Source: Gelidibacter sp038243395
GTDB taxonomy: Bacteria; Bacteroidota; Bacteroidia; Flavobacteriales; Flavobacteriaceae
Assembly (NCBI GenBank): GCA_038243395.1
Contig: JBBSRC010000007.1
Coordinates: forward strand, 14,351 to 78,350
Reading direction: 5' to 3'
DNA length: 64,000 nucleotides
Shown here in pieces: positions 25,900-34,132 of the stretch (positions are counted from its first letter, which is position 1; every line of letters begins with the position of its first letter). The notes beneath the pieces are model-generated. The model saw nothing but the letters and a program-made list of their open reading frames with translations, searched no databases and was not told where the DNA came from. The position numbers and the translations under genes are program-made.

Positions 25900-27622
25900 G
25901 AAAAATTTAATTTATCTCACCGTTTTATTGGCTGCTTTCTTCAGTTGTAAAAACACTGAGGAATCAACAGAATCTACAAAAACACCGAATGACGTTGCTC
26001 AATTATTCTTTAATGGAGACATTCTTACCATGGACTCCCAGAAGCCTATATATGCAGAAGCTCTTGTAGAACAAAACGGTAAAATTGTTTTCGTCGGAAA
26101 TCTCGATGAAGCGGAAAGCAAATTTTCAAATGCAAAACAAATAGACCTTAAAAGAAGAACGTTATTGCCAGGTTTTATAGATCCGCACAGTCACTTTGGG
26201 ATGGTATCCAACACGATGGGACAAGTCGATTTGAATCCGAAGCCTGTTGGAACAGTGACCAATATTGACGATATTTTGAAAAACTTGAAAGCCTACAAAG
26301 AAGATAAAAAGATTGCCGACGGCGAATGGATTTTTGGTTGGGGTTATGATGATGGAGAATTAGTAGAAAAACGCCATCCAACCAAAAATGACATCGATAA
26401 GGTATTGCCAAACAATCCGGTGTACTTACAACATACCAGTGGCCACATGGGTGTCGCAAATACGTTGGCACTCGAAAAAATGAAGGTTTCGGCAGACAGT
26501 CAAAATCCAGAAGGAGGTAATATCGATCGTTTCCCAAACTCAAAAGAACCGACAGGTTTGGTGCAGGAAACGGCCATGTATCCTTTTGTGCGCCACATGT
26601 TAGAAGAATTGGCGGGTAAACAAGCCGAATTTTTCGACACCACCCAACAGTATTATGTTTCTAATGGAATAACCACGGCGCAAGATGGGATGACCGATCG
26701 AAACACCATTCGGTTTTTTCAAGATCAAGCAGATGCAGGAAAATTTGACATCGATTTAATTTCCCTGGCCGGTTATTCGGAATTGGAAAGTAATTTAAAA
26801 GATCCGACACTAGAATTTAAAACCTATAAAAACGGATTTAAAGTTCAGGGCACAAAAATCGTCGCCGATGGATCGCCACAAGGTAAAACCGCGTATTTCA
26901 CAAAACCTTATTTAACGCCCGTTCCTGGTTGCACTAGTGACTGTAGAGGATTACCAAGCTTAACTCAAAAGGAGTTAAATGACTTATTTGTGATGGCCTA
27001 CAATAAAGACAACCAATTGTTCATCCACTGTAATGGGGATGCCACGGTGGATATGGTATTGGAAGCGCATCAATATGCCTGCGGAAAGCTAAATCAACCC
27101 TTGGATAAAGATCGCAGAACCATTGTTATTCATGCACAATTCGCGCGACAGGATCAGATGCTGAAATTTGTTAATTATAAGATGGAACCGTCGTTTTTTA
27201 CCAATCACGCTTACTTTTGGGGCGATGTCCATGTTGAAAATTTAGGAAAGAAAAGAGCGGATTTTTTAAGTCCAATGGTAAGTGCAGAGCGCTTAGGTTT
27301 AAAACCTACCAACCATTCTGATGCTACGGTAACACCGATTGATCCAATTTTCACAATTTGGACTGCGGTTAATCGTGTGTCTCGGTCTGGAGCTATTATT
27401 GGCGAAAAAGAAAGAGCTAAACCGTACTTGGCATTAAAAGCAATCACCAGCAATGCCGCTTATGAATTTTTTGAAGAGGATTTAAAAGGTACTTTAACAA
27501 AAGGCAAATTAGCCGATTTTGTGATCTTAGATCAAAATCCTCTTAAGGTAAAACCAATGGATATCAAGAACATTCAGGTTATGGAAACGATTAAAGAAGG
27601 ACAAACAATTTATAAAAAATAA
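25898..27622 (+). CDS. YtcJ-like amidohydrolase lipoprotein
   Basis: The 574-residue protein has a lipoprotein signal (lipobox FFSC, Cys17). The body is an amidohydrolase of the YtcJ/exoenzyme branch: a small beta-domain, LLPGFIDPHSHFGMV (metal ligands HxH, about 93-95), the barrel segments NNPVYLQHTSGHMGVAN, KIVADGSPQGKTAYF, LFIHCNGDATVDMVL and NHSDATVTPIDP, and the C-terminal GTLTKGKLADFVILDQNP. It should be a metal-dependent hydrolase exposed at the cell envelope; the substrate is unknown. A pair of direct repeats precedes the start. Confidence 0.9.
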   Translation: MKNLIYLTVLLAAFFSCKNTEESTESTKTPNDVAQLFFNGDILTMDSQKPIYAEALVEQNGKIVFVGNLDEAESKFSNAKQIDLKRRTLLPGFIDPHSHFGMVSNTMGQVDLNPKPVGTVTNIDDILKNLKAYKEDKKIADGEWIFGWGYDDGELVEKRHPTKNDIDKVLPNNPVYLQHTSGHMGVANTLALEKMKVSADSQNPEGGNIDRFPNSKEPTGLVQETAMYPFVRHMLEELAGKQAEFFDTTQQYYVSNGITTAQDGMTDRNTIRFFQDQADAGKFDIDLISLAGYSELESNLKDPTLEFKTYKNGFKVQGTKIVADGSPQGKTAYFTKPYLTPVPGCTSDCRGLPSLTQKELNDLFVMAYNKDNQLFIHCNGDATVDMVLEAHQYACGKLNQPLDKDRRTIVIHAQFARQDQMLKFVNYKMEPSFFTNHAYFWGDVHVENLGKKRADFLSPMVSAERLGLKPTNHSDATVTPIDPIFTIWTAVNRVSRSGAIIGEKERAKPYLALKAITSNAAYEFFEEDLKGTLTKGKLADFVILDQNPLKVKPMDIKNIQVMETIKEGQTIYKK

Positions 27623-27715
27623 GAAGCATCGGTTCAAAATTTAATTTTTATCCGTGAATTTAAAAGCTTGACATCATAATCCTTTCGACCCATTGAATAA
27701 TGTAAACCAATAACA

Positions 27716-28744
27716 ATGACAACCGAACAAAATAAGGAAATTGTTCTTGCAGAACATCCAAACGGTGTTCCCACAGAAAGCACTTTTAAGATTAACCCTA
27801 TCGACATGCCAACGCTAAAAGAAGGAGAGGTCTTATTAAAAAGTCTCTATGTTTCTGTAGATCCCGGGATGCGAGGTTTTATGAACAAGGGTAACGATGA
27901 TGCTGCCGGCAAAAAGTTTACAATTGGTCAAGTTATTACCAGTAGAACTGTGGCTCAGGTCATGGAAAGTAAATCAAAAGATTTCAAGAAAAATGATATT
28001 GTTCACGGCCGTTTGGCATGGAAAATATTTCAAACAAGTACGACGGATGCTTTGGAAAAAGTAGATCCATCCTTGGCACCAATCTCGACGGCCGTTAGTT
28101 TGCTGGGCGTCCCTGGTTTGGCCGCTTATTTTGGAATGTTAAACGTTGGGTTGATTAAAAAAGGAGAAACGGTAGTCGTTTCTGGAGCGGCAGGTGCGGT
28201 TGGTAGTACTGCTGTCCAGATTGCAAAAATTAACGGTTGCAGAGTTATTGGTATTGCAGGTTCTGAAGACAAAATTGAGTATTTAGAAAAAGAATTAGGG
28301 ATTGACAAAGGCATTAACTACAAAACAACTGATGATATGGAAGCAGCCATCAAGGAGGCCTGTCCAGAAGGTGTTGATGTGTTTTTTGATAATGTTGGGG
28401 GCGAACTTTTTGATGCAGTATTTGCCAATATCAATCGTAAGGCACGACTCGTTATTTGCGGGCAAATTTCACAATATAACACCGATGATCCACCGAAAGG
28501 ACCAAGGCCAGAACATCATTTAATTAAACAATCAGCACGAATAGAAGGTTTTGTAGTTTTTGATTTTAAAGATGAATTTGAAGACGCTAAAATACATTTG
28601 GCAGAATGGTATAACACCGGCCAATTGAAATATAAGGAAAACCTGATTGAAGGCTTTGAAAAGATTCCTTCAGCATTTATCGGATTATTTTCAGGAGAAA
28701 ATATCGGTAAACAAATGGTAAAAGTTGCTGATACAAACGATTAA
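27716..28744 (+). CDS. NADP-dependent oxidoreductase (MDR, CurA/PTGR-like)
   Basis: This 342-residue zinc-independent medium-chain dehydrogenase shows the family landmarks YVSVDPGMRGFMN, the catalytic-domain GVPGLAAYFGML, the nucleotide-binding VVSGAAGAVGSTAVQIAKINGCRVIG and VDVFFDNVGG. These match leukotriene B4 12-hydroxydehydrogenase/CurA-type enzymes, which reduce alpha,beta-unsaturated ketones and aldehydes with NADPH. It could detoxify reactive carbonyls. It lies between the amidohydrolase and an SDR, all on the plus strand; a shared transcript with the SDR (75-base gap) is plausible. Confidence 0.92.
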   Translation: MTTEQNKEIVLAEHPNGVPTESTFKINPIDMPTLKEGEVLLKSLYVSVDPGMRGFMNKGNDDAAGKKFTIGQVITSRTVAQVMESKSKDFKKNDIVHGRLAWKIFQTSTTDALEKVDPSLAPISTAVSLLGVPGLAAYFGMLNVGLIKKGETVVVSGAAGAVGSTAVQIAKINGCRVIGIAGSEDKIEYLEKELGIDKGINYKTTDDMEAAIKEACPEGVDVFFDNVGGELFDAVFANINRKARLVICGQISQYNTDDPPKGPRPEHHLIKQSARIEGFVVFDFKDEFEDAKIHLAEWYNTGQLKYKENLIEGFEKIPSAFIGLFSGENIGKQMVKVADTND

Positions 28745-28819
28745 TAGAATTTTTAGGCTTTTGCTAAATTTTCATCGAACAACAATAAATAATAGTAATA
28801 ATCAATAAAAAATATCATC

Positions 28820-29599
28820 ATGGACACATCGAAATTTTTTGACTTAAAAGGAAAAACCGCCATAGTTACAGGCGGTGCAAACGGAATAGGAAAAGCATGT
28901 TGCGAAATTTTGGCAGCTTATGGTGCCAATGTTGTAGTTTCTGATTACAATTTGGAAGCAGCTGAGAAGACATCAAAAGAAATCAATGCTGATGGAGGCA
29001 AAACAATTGCTATAGATTGTGATGTTACCAAAGATGAAGCTTTAGTGAATTTAGTTGATAAAACTGTAGAGAGATTTGGAAACATCGAAATCTTGGTCAA
29101 CAACGTTGGTGGTGGGGGAGCAGGTAAAGAAAGCCCTTACGATATTACCGTAGAGCAGTTTAAGAAAGTGTTTGACATGAACGTGTTCAGCATGTGGCGT
29201 TTGTGCCAATTGGTAGCACCACATATGAAAAAAGCAGGTTACGGAAGCATCATTAATATGTCGTCAATGGCATCGATCAATAAGAACCCAGCCATTAGCG
29301 CGTATGCTTCTTCTAAAGCAGCTATTAACCACATGACCAGAAACTTGGCGTTCGATTATGGCCCTGATAATATCCGTATTAATGCTATTGGCCCCGGAGC
29401 AACAAGAACTCATGCCTTAAGTACGGTATTGACCCCAGAACTGGAAAAAGCGATGCTTAAGCACACGCCAATCCATAGATTAGGCGAAGCCGAAGATATC
29501 GCTGGTGCCGTCCTTTATTTTGCAGCGCCAATATCAAGTTGGACGAGCGGACAAGTCATTTTTATAAATGGTGGTGGCGAGCAAACATTGGATATGTAA
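28820..29599 (+). CDS. SDR oxidoreductase, 7-alpha-hydroxysteroid dehydrogenase-like
   Basis: The 259-residue classical SDR has the cofactor motif TGGANGIGKA (18-27), NNVGGGGAG, the catalytic Ser in NMSSMASINKNPAISAYASSKAA with Tyr and Lys of YASSK, and the end TSGQVIFINGGGEQ. Residue patterns through the middle (VEQFKKVFDMNVFSMWRLCQLVAPHM, TPELEKAMLKHTPIHRLG) are close to E. coli HdhA, a 7-alpha-hydroxysteroid dehydrogenase. In a marine flavobacterium a steroid is an unlikely native substrate; another secondary alcohol is more likely. Confidence 0.9.
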   Translation: MDTSKFFDLKGKTAIVTGGANGIGKACCEILAAYGANVVVSDYNLEAAEKTSKEINADGGKTIAIDCDVTKDEALVNLVDKTVERFGNIEILVNNVGGGGAGKESPYDITVEQFKKVFDMNVFSMWRLCQLVAPHMKKAGYGSIINMSSMASINKNPAISAYASSKAAINHMTRNLAFDYGPDNIRINAIGPGATRTHALSTVLTPELEKAMLKHTPIHRLGEAEDIAGAVLYFAAPISSWTSGQVIFINGGGEQTLDM

Positions 29600-29686
29600 A
29601 TAAGAATGAAGACCGTGGCGAAAGCTTTCGGGTCTTTTAGAACATAGAATATACCCGCATACCGAACGGGCAGGGATTCAAATTTA

Positions 29687-29744
29687 GCGCAGTGGAAAGT
29701 TTAATAATTCACATTATAAAAACTTTCTACTGCGCTTATTGTTT
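29687..29744 (+). terminator. Hairpin terminator after the SDR gene
   Basis: A 16-bp stem (29687-29702 with 29720-29735, one G-U pair) with a 17-base loop is followed by TTATTGTTTT. It lies 88 bases past the SDR stop and 33 bases before the EamA gene start, and should separate the two units. Confidence 0.55.
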
Positions 29745-29777
29745 TAAATTTGCAACTTATATTTTTAAAGCAGAACC

Positions 29778-30677
29778 ATGGCAAAAGCACTTGAAAACAA
29801 ATGGATCGTACTATGTATCCTCGCCCTAACTTGGGGAAGTGTTTTTATCTTAATCAAGAAAACCCTATTGGTTTTTAATCCTTATGAAATTGGTGCTTTG
29901 AGAATGGTTATTTCAGGAATTGTGCTTCTGAAGTTTGGAATTCCGGCTTTACGTAAAATGTCCAAAGAGACTATGATTTGGGTAGGTGTTGCAGGATTCT
30001 TTGGTAATTTTTTCCCCACATTTTTATTTCCTATAGCGCAAACGCAAGTAAGCAGTTCCATGGCAGGTATCTTAGATACGTTGGTTCCAGTATTTGTACT
30101 CGTCTTGGGGTTTTTATTCTTCGGGATTAAGAGCAAGCTCATTCAAATCATTGGTGCGGTAATAGGATTTTCTGGAGCTGCCTTACTATTATATTTCTCG
30201 GGAACGAATTCTGAAGATACAAAAGTGGTCTATGCCTTACTCATTGTTTTGGCCACGGCCTGTTATGGCTTTTCGGCATTGATTGTAAAATATAGATTAG
30301 GGCATGTCCCATCACTTCAATTATCCAGTGGGGCGATTTTATTATGGCTCATTCCTTCATTGATAACCTTGACCTTTTCTGGCTTTTTCACCAATTTTGA
30401 ACCTAATCCACAAACATGGGAAGCGGTAGGGTATATGATGGTTTTAGGTGTTTTGGGAACTGCGGTTTGTGGTGTTCTTTACAATAAGTTAATTCAAGAG
30501 GTTTCGCCAGTGTTTGCCAGCACGGTCACTTATTTATTGCCAATTGTTGCGGTAGGTTGGGGGTTATTGGATGGAGAGAAATTCACTATTTGGTATTTGT
30601 TAGGAGGGTTGTTGATTCTGACTGGCATTTATCTAATTAGAGAACCAAAGAAAAAACCACAACATGTACCGAGATGA
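29778..30677 (+). CDS. EamA family (DMT) transporter, copy 1
   Basis: This 299-residue protein has ten membrane helices in two EamA halves. The first half begins LALTWGSVFILIKKTLLVFNPYEIGALRM and contains VSSSMAGILDTLVPVFVL, the typical YdcZ/RhaT-like exporter pattern; the second half begins ALLIVLATACYGFSALIVK. The family exports amino acids, nucleosides or other metabolites. The next gene is a close paralogue (see below), with only 31 bases between them. The substrate is unknown. Confidence 0.9.
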   Translation: MAKALENKWIVLCILALTWGSVFILIKKTLLVFNPYEIGALRMVISGIVLLKFGIPALRKMSKETMIWVGVAGFFGNFFPTFLFPIAQTQVSSSMAGILDTLVPVFVLVLGFLFFGIKSKLIQIIGAVIGFSGAALLLYFSGTNSEDTKVVYALLIVLATACYGFSALIVKYRLGHVPSLQLSSGAILLWLIPSLITLTFSGFFTNFEPNPQTWEAVGYMMVLGVLGTAVCGVLYNKLIQEVSPVFASTVTYLLPIVAVGWGLLDGEKFTIWYLLGGLLILTGIYLIREPKKKPQHVPR

Positions 30678-30708
30678 TTAGCATTTAAGCCACGCACTTA
30701 AGAATTTC

Positions 30709-31596
30709 ATGAAGATGACCCAGTTATTAAACAACCGATGGTTTCTATTTATCATCATTTCACTTACTTGGGGAAGTTCATTCATCTTAGTAAAAAAATC
30801 ATTGGTTGCTTTTACGCCTTATGAGATTGGTGCCATTCGTGTGGCCGTTTCAGGATTGATGCTTGCGATAATCGGTATACCAGCTATTTTTAAAATGCCT
30901 CGTAAAACCTTATTTTGGGTAGTTGTGGCAGGTTTTTTTGGAAATTTTTTACCGATGTTCCTGTTTCCAATTGCTCAACAAAAGGTAAGCAGTTCACTCG
31001 CAGGGATTTTGGATGCACTATTCCCAATGTTTGTGCTTGCTTTTGGGTTTTTATTATTCGGAATAAAGAGTCGTCTAACTCAAGTATTTGGTGGTATTAT
31101 GGGTTTCTTAGGTGCTGCCAGTCTTATTTATTTTTCCGAATCCAATACCGAGGATTCCCAATTTTGGTATGCCATGCTTGTGGTTCTGGCTGGAGCTTCT
31201 TATGCCGTCAATGCCTTGCTAATTAAAGAAAAAATCCCCAATCTTTCTTCCATTAAGCTAACTGCAGCGGTTTTTACGTTTTGGTCCATTCCGTCATTGG
31301 TTATTTTATATTTTACGGGAATTTTTCAAAACTTTGAAATGACGCTAGAACGAACGGAAGCCATGGGCTATTTGGGAATCTTGACTATTTTTGGGACTGC
31401 AATTGCTATGTTTTTATATTATAAACTGATTCAGAATACGTCACCCGTATTTGCAAGTTCGGTAAGTTATTTATTGCCCATTGTTGCGGTTATGTGGGGA
31501 ATTTTGGACGGGGAACAATTTACGTTTTGGTATATCATCAGTGGTGTACTGATTTTACTCGGGATTTATTTGATTCGTGAGAAGAAGTTACCCTAA
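30709..31596 (+). CDS. EamA family (DMT) transporter, copy 2
   Basis: This 295-residue ten-helix EamA transporter aligns with the preceding one along its full length, for example TWGSSFILVKKSLVAFTPYEIGAIRV in helix 1 and SSLAGILDALFPMFVLAFGFLLFGIKS in helix 4. The two clearly arose by tandem duplication and have diverged. They might work as a pair or have different substrates. Transcription probably reads through from copy 1. Confidence 0.9.
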   Translation: MKMTQLLNNRWFLFIIISLTWGSSFILVKKSLVAFTPYEIGAIRVAVSGLMLAIIGIPAIFKMPRKTLFWVVVAGFFGNFLPMFLFPIAQQKVSSSLAGILDALFPMFVLAFGFLLFGIKSRLTQVFGGIMGFLGAASLIYFSESNTEDSQFWYAMLVVLAGASYAVNALLIKEKIPNLSSIKLTAAVFTFWSIPSLVILYFTGIFQNFEMTLERTEAMGYLGILTIFGTAIAMFLYYKLIQNTSPVFASSVSYLLPIVAVMWGILDGEQFTFWYIISGVLILLGIYLIREKKLP

Positions 31597-31647
31597 GATT
31601 GATTTCTCGTTTGAACATATATTGCTATAACATAGCTGATATAGTTC

Positions 31648-31935
31648 TCAGTCGTTCAAGTTTAAATATTTTTTCATTTGTTCTACATATTCTTCAAACT
31701 TCAGCTTTCCTTTTACAATTAAACTGCAAATTATTTTAGGGTAATTGTTCTCAAAAGATTTTTCAATTAAAATATACTCTGCTTCTTTAAGTTTTTTCAA
31801 TTGATGACTTAAGTTGCCTTGCGTTGTTTGTGTTTTTTATTAGATAATTAAAGTCCGCCTTTTTGACTTTTATTAATATTGAAACAACTGCCAATCATTT
31901 TGTTGATTCAGTACCGCATCTACATTATCGTACAT
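31648..31935 (-). pseudogene. Decayed winged-helix transcriptional regulator
   Basis: The minus strand encodes QGNLSHQLKKLKEAEYILIEKSFENNYPKIICSLIVKGKLKFEEYVEQMKKYLNLND and a stop at 31650-31648, which is the DNA-binding and wing part of a flavobacterial winged-helix regulator (HTH_34 type). Upstream, ADFNYLIKNTN is in a different frame (one-base shift near 31827), and from there to an ATG at 31935 only a stop-interrupted stretch remains. It lies downstream of a decayed membrane-protein gene, as intact pairs do in related genomes. Confidence 0.65.
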
Positions 31936-31937
31936 AT

Positions 31938-32209
31938 TTATTTTATTTTTTTGAGCAAATATGCAGAGATCAAATAGCCGGTCACTACGCCGATACTTGG
32001 ATGAGTAAAGTTTGGGAATAATTAGCAAACACTGAGGCAATGGCGAACGCAAAAAGTATAATTCCTCCTATGGAAAGTGGTTTAAACTTCATTGTTAGCC
32101 CAGAAATTAGGGTGCCAACTCCTGCAAGCAAAAGCACAAAAATTGTTGGGTTAATCTTCAACCATAAAGAATTGTTTACGACTACGCTAAATGTTACTCT
32201 CTTAATGAT
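31938..32209 (-). pseudogene. Decayed membrane protein paired with the regulator remnant
   Basis: The minus-strand frame from 32209 reads ...INPTIFVLLLAGVGTLISG, FKPLSIGGIILFAFAIASVFANYS and QTLLIQVSA before a stop at 31985. After a one-base shift it continues as VVTGYLISAYLLKKIK and stops at 31938. These are the last helices of an uncharacterised flavobacterial membrane protein that is normally encoded just before a winged-helix regulator. The N-terminal half is missing, so the gene is dead. A short plus-strand frame at 32040-32234 is its shadow. Confidence 0.6.
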
Positions 32210-32471
32210 CTATTTATGGGTTAATTTGTCTTAACCGTGTCTTTTTAATTAATTCTGACTGATAGAGAGGTCTATATTTTTCAAAATAATGATTGTGTCA
32301 ATGTTCAATTATCACCACATTAAACCTAAACTTTATTGATTTTTTAATGTTTAAAATTAGGAATTCTACCTTGTATATATTATATTATCAACTTCGGAAA
32401 AATAAAAAAAACTTCTTAGTTGAGGCTACAAATCGATCGTTTTGAGTCTCAATTTTTTCATTATTTCTTTT

Positions 32472-32492
32472 GCTGCGAAACCGCAGCTTTTT
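32472..32492 (+). terminator. Terminator upstream of the Tmm-like gene
   Basis: A GC-rich 6-bp stem (32472-32477 with 32482-32487, loop AAAC) is followed by TTTTT. No intact plus-strand gene lies before it, so it may be a leftover terminator or a leader attenuator for the monooxygenase gene starting 83 bases later. The remaining bases 32210-32574 hold nothing else I can identify. Confidence 0.6.
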
Positions 32493-32574
32493 CCTTATAA
32501 CTGAATTAATAATTGTTTGTAAATCTGCTATTCATTCTGGCATTTTTTTACAGACTATAAATCTATAATAATAA

Positions 32575-33990
32575 ATGATTAAGAAACGAATTGAAACGGT
32601 GGCTAAAAAGCGAGTAGGAATAATTGGGGCAGGCCCAAGTGGACTGGCACAATTGAGAGCTTTTGAAGCCGCAAAAAATGAAGGATTGGAAGTGCCGGAA
32701 ATCGTCTGTTTTGAAAAACAAAGCAATTGGGGAGGCATGTGGAATTACTCGTGGCGCACAGGAGTAGGGAAGTATGGAGAGCCTATCCACGGCAGTATGT
32801 ATAAATATTTATGGTCTAACGGTCCAAAAGAATGTCTAGAGTTTTCAGATTATTCATTTGATGAACACTTCAAAAAACCAATCTCATCGTATCCACCAAG
32901 ACCGGTGTTATTCGATTATATCCAAGGACGGATTAAAAAGAATAGAGTGCGCGACTATATTCGTTTTGATACGACGGTACGTTGGGTCAATTATAACGAA
33001 GAGACCAAGAAATTCGAAATGGTTTTGGATGATTTAAAAATTAATAAAACCTACACGGAAGTTTTTGATTATCTCGTGGTGGCTTCAGGTCATTTTTCAA
33101 CCCCAAATATGCCGTACTTTAAAGGTATCGAAAATTTTCCTGGTCAGGTAATGCATGCGCATGACTTTAGAGGAGCTGATCCCTATAAAGACCAAGACTT
33201 ATTGATAATTGGAAGTAGTTATTCCGCTGAAGATATTGGTGTTCAATGTCATAAGCATGGCGCCAAATCGGTCACTTTGAGTTACCGTAGCAACCCAATT
33301 GGTGTTAATTGGCCTGACGGAATCAGGGAAGTACCTTTATTGACGCATTTTGATAGCGACATTGCTCATTTTAAAGATGGGACCTCCAGCCGATATGATG
33401 CCGTGATCATGTGTACTGGATACCAGCATAAATTCCCGTTTCTTCCAGATGAATTGCGATTAAAGACTAAAAATAATCTCTATCCGGACAATCTTTTCAA
33501 AGGGGTATTCTTTAACGAGATGCCAAAATTAATTTATTTAGGGATGCAGGATCAATATTATACGTTCAATATGTTTGATGCCCAGGCTTGGGTAGCCCGA
33601 GATTTTATAATGGACCGTTATAAATTGCCTGCAAAAGCGAAACGTCGTATCGACATTGATAAATGGTTAAAGGCTAATGATAAATTGGAGAATGGTGCAG
33701 ATGATATCGATTTTCAATCGGGCTATATTAAAGATATATTAAAGCTTTCTGATTATCCTGATTTTAATGTGGATAAAGTGGGCGTGATGTTTAAAGAGTG
33801 GTTGCAGGACAAGGACGAAAATATTTTAACCTACAGGGATAAAACATTCCAAAGTGTGGTTACGGGAACTAAGGCCGAAACACATCACACCGAATGGATG
33901 GAAGAATTGGATGACAGTAAGGAACGTTATCTTTATTTTGAAGAAAGTGAAGAAGAACTAGAAGAGGTGGTAGAAGTGGAACGCGTATAA
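32575..33990 (+). CDS. tmm: Flavin-containing monooxygenase, trimethylamine monooxygenase-like
   Basis: The 471-residue class B flavoprotein has FAD motif GAGPSG (18-23), the FMO signature FPGQVMHAHDF (188-198) and the NADPH motif IIGSSYSAEDIG (211-222). Long stretches (CFEKQSNWGGMWNYSWRTG, SMYKYLWSNGPKECLEFSDY, GMQDQYYTFNMFDAQAW) match bacterial trimethylamine monooxygenases as I remember them, enzymes that oxidise trimethylamine to TMAO with NADPH and O2. No TMAO transporter or demethylase gene is nearby. TMAO made here could serve as an osmolyte or piezolyte; that is inferred. A GTG at 32599 is an alternative start. Confidence 0.82.
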   Translation: MIKKRIETVAKKRVGIIGAGPSGLAQLRAFEAAKNEGLEVPEIVCFEKQSNWGGMWNYSWRTGVGKYGEPIHGSMYKYLWSNGPKECLEFSDYSFDEHFKKPISSYPPRPVLFDYIQGRIKKNRVRDYIRFDTTVRWVNYNEETKKFEMVLDDLKINKTYTEVFDYLVVASGHFSTPNMPYFKGIENFPGQVMHAHDFRGADPYKDQDLLIIGSSYSAEDIGVQCHKHGAKSVTLSYRSNPIGVNWPDGIREVPLLTHFDSDIAHFKDGTSSRYDAVIMCTGYQHKFPFLPDELRLKTKNNLYPDNLFKGVFFNEMPKLIYLGMQDQYYTFNMFDAQAWVARDFIMDRYKLPAKAKRRIDIDKWLKANDKLENGADDIDFQSGYIKDILKLSDYPDFNVDKVGVMFKEWLQDKDENILTYRDKTFQSVVTGTKAETHHTEWMEELDDSKERYLYFEESEEELEEVVEVERV

Positions 33991-34030
33991 GCTCTATTTC
34001 CATTTAAATTAACTGATGTTATAGTATCTA

Positions 34031-34069
34031 GACCTCACACGTTTTAAAAACCTGTGAGGTCTTTTTTTT
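34031..34069 (+). terminator. Terminator after the Tmm-like gene
   Basis: A 9-bp stem (34031-34039 with 34053-34061) with an AT-rich, partly self-complementary loop is followed by T7-8. It lies 41 bases past the monooxygenase stop. Confidence 0.85.
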
Positions 34070-34132
34070 AAAGTTAATTGCCCATAGATCTGATTAAATA
34101 TATTAATTTGTATAGATGAATAAGTCTTAGTT

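Noticed and set aside
32040..32234. 64-codon plus-strand frame
   Set aside because: It is the shadow of a decayed minus-strand membrane protein; the minus strand gives the recognisable sequence.
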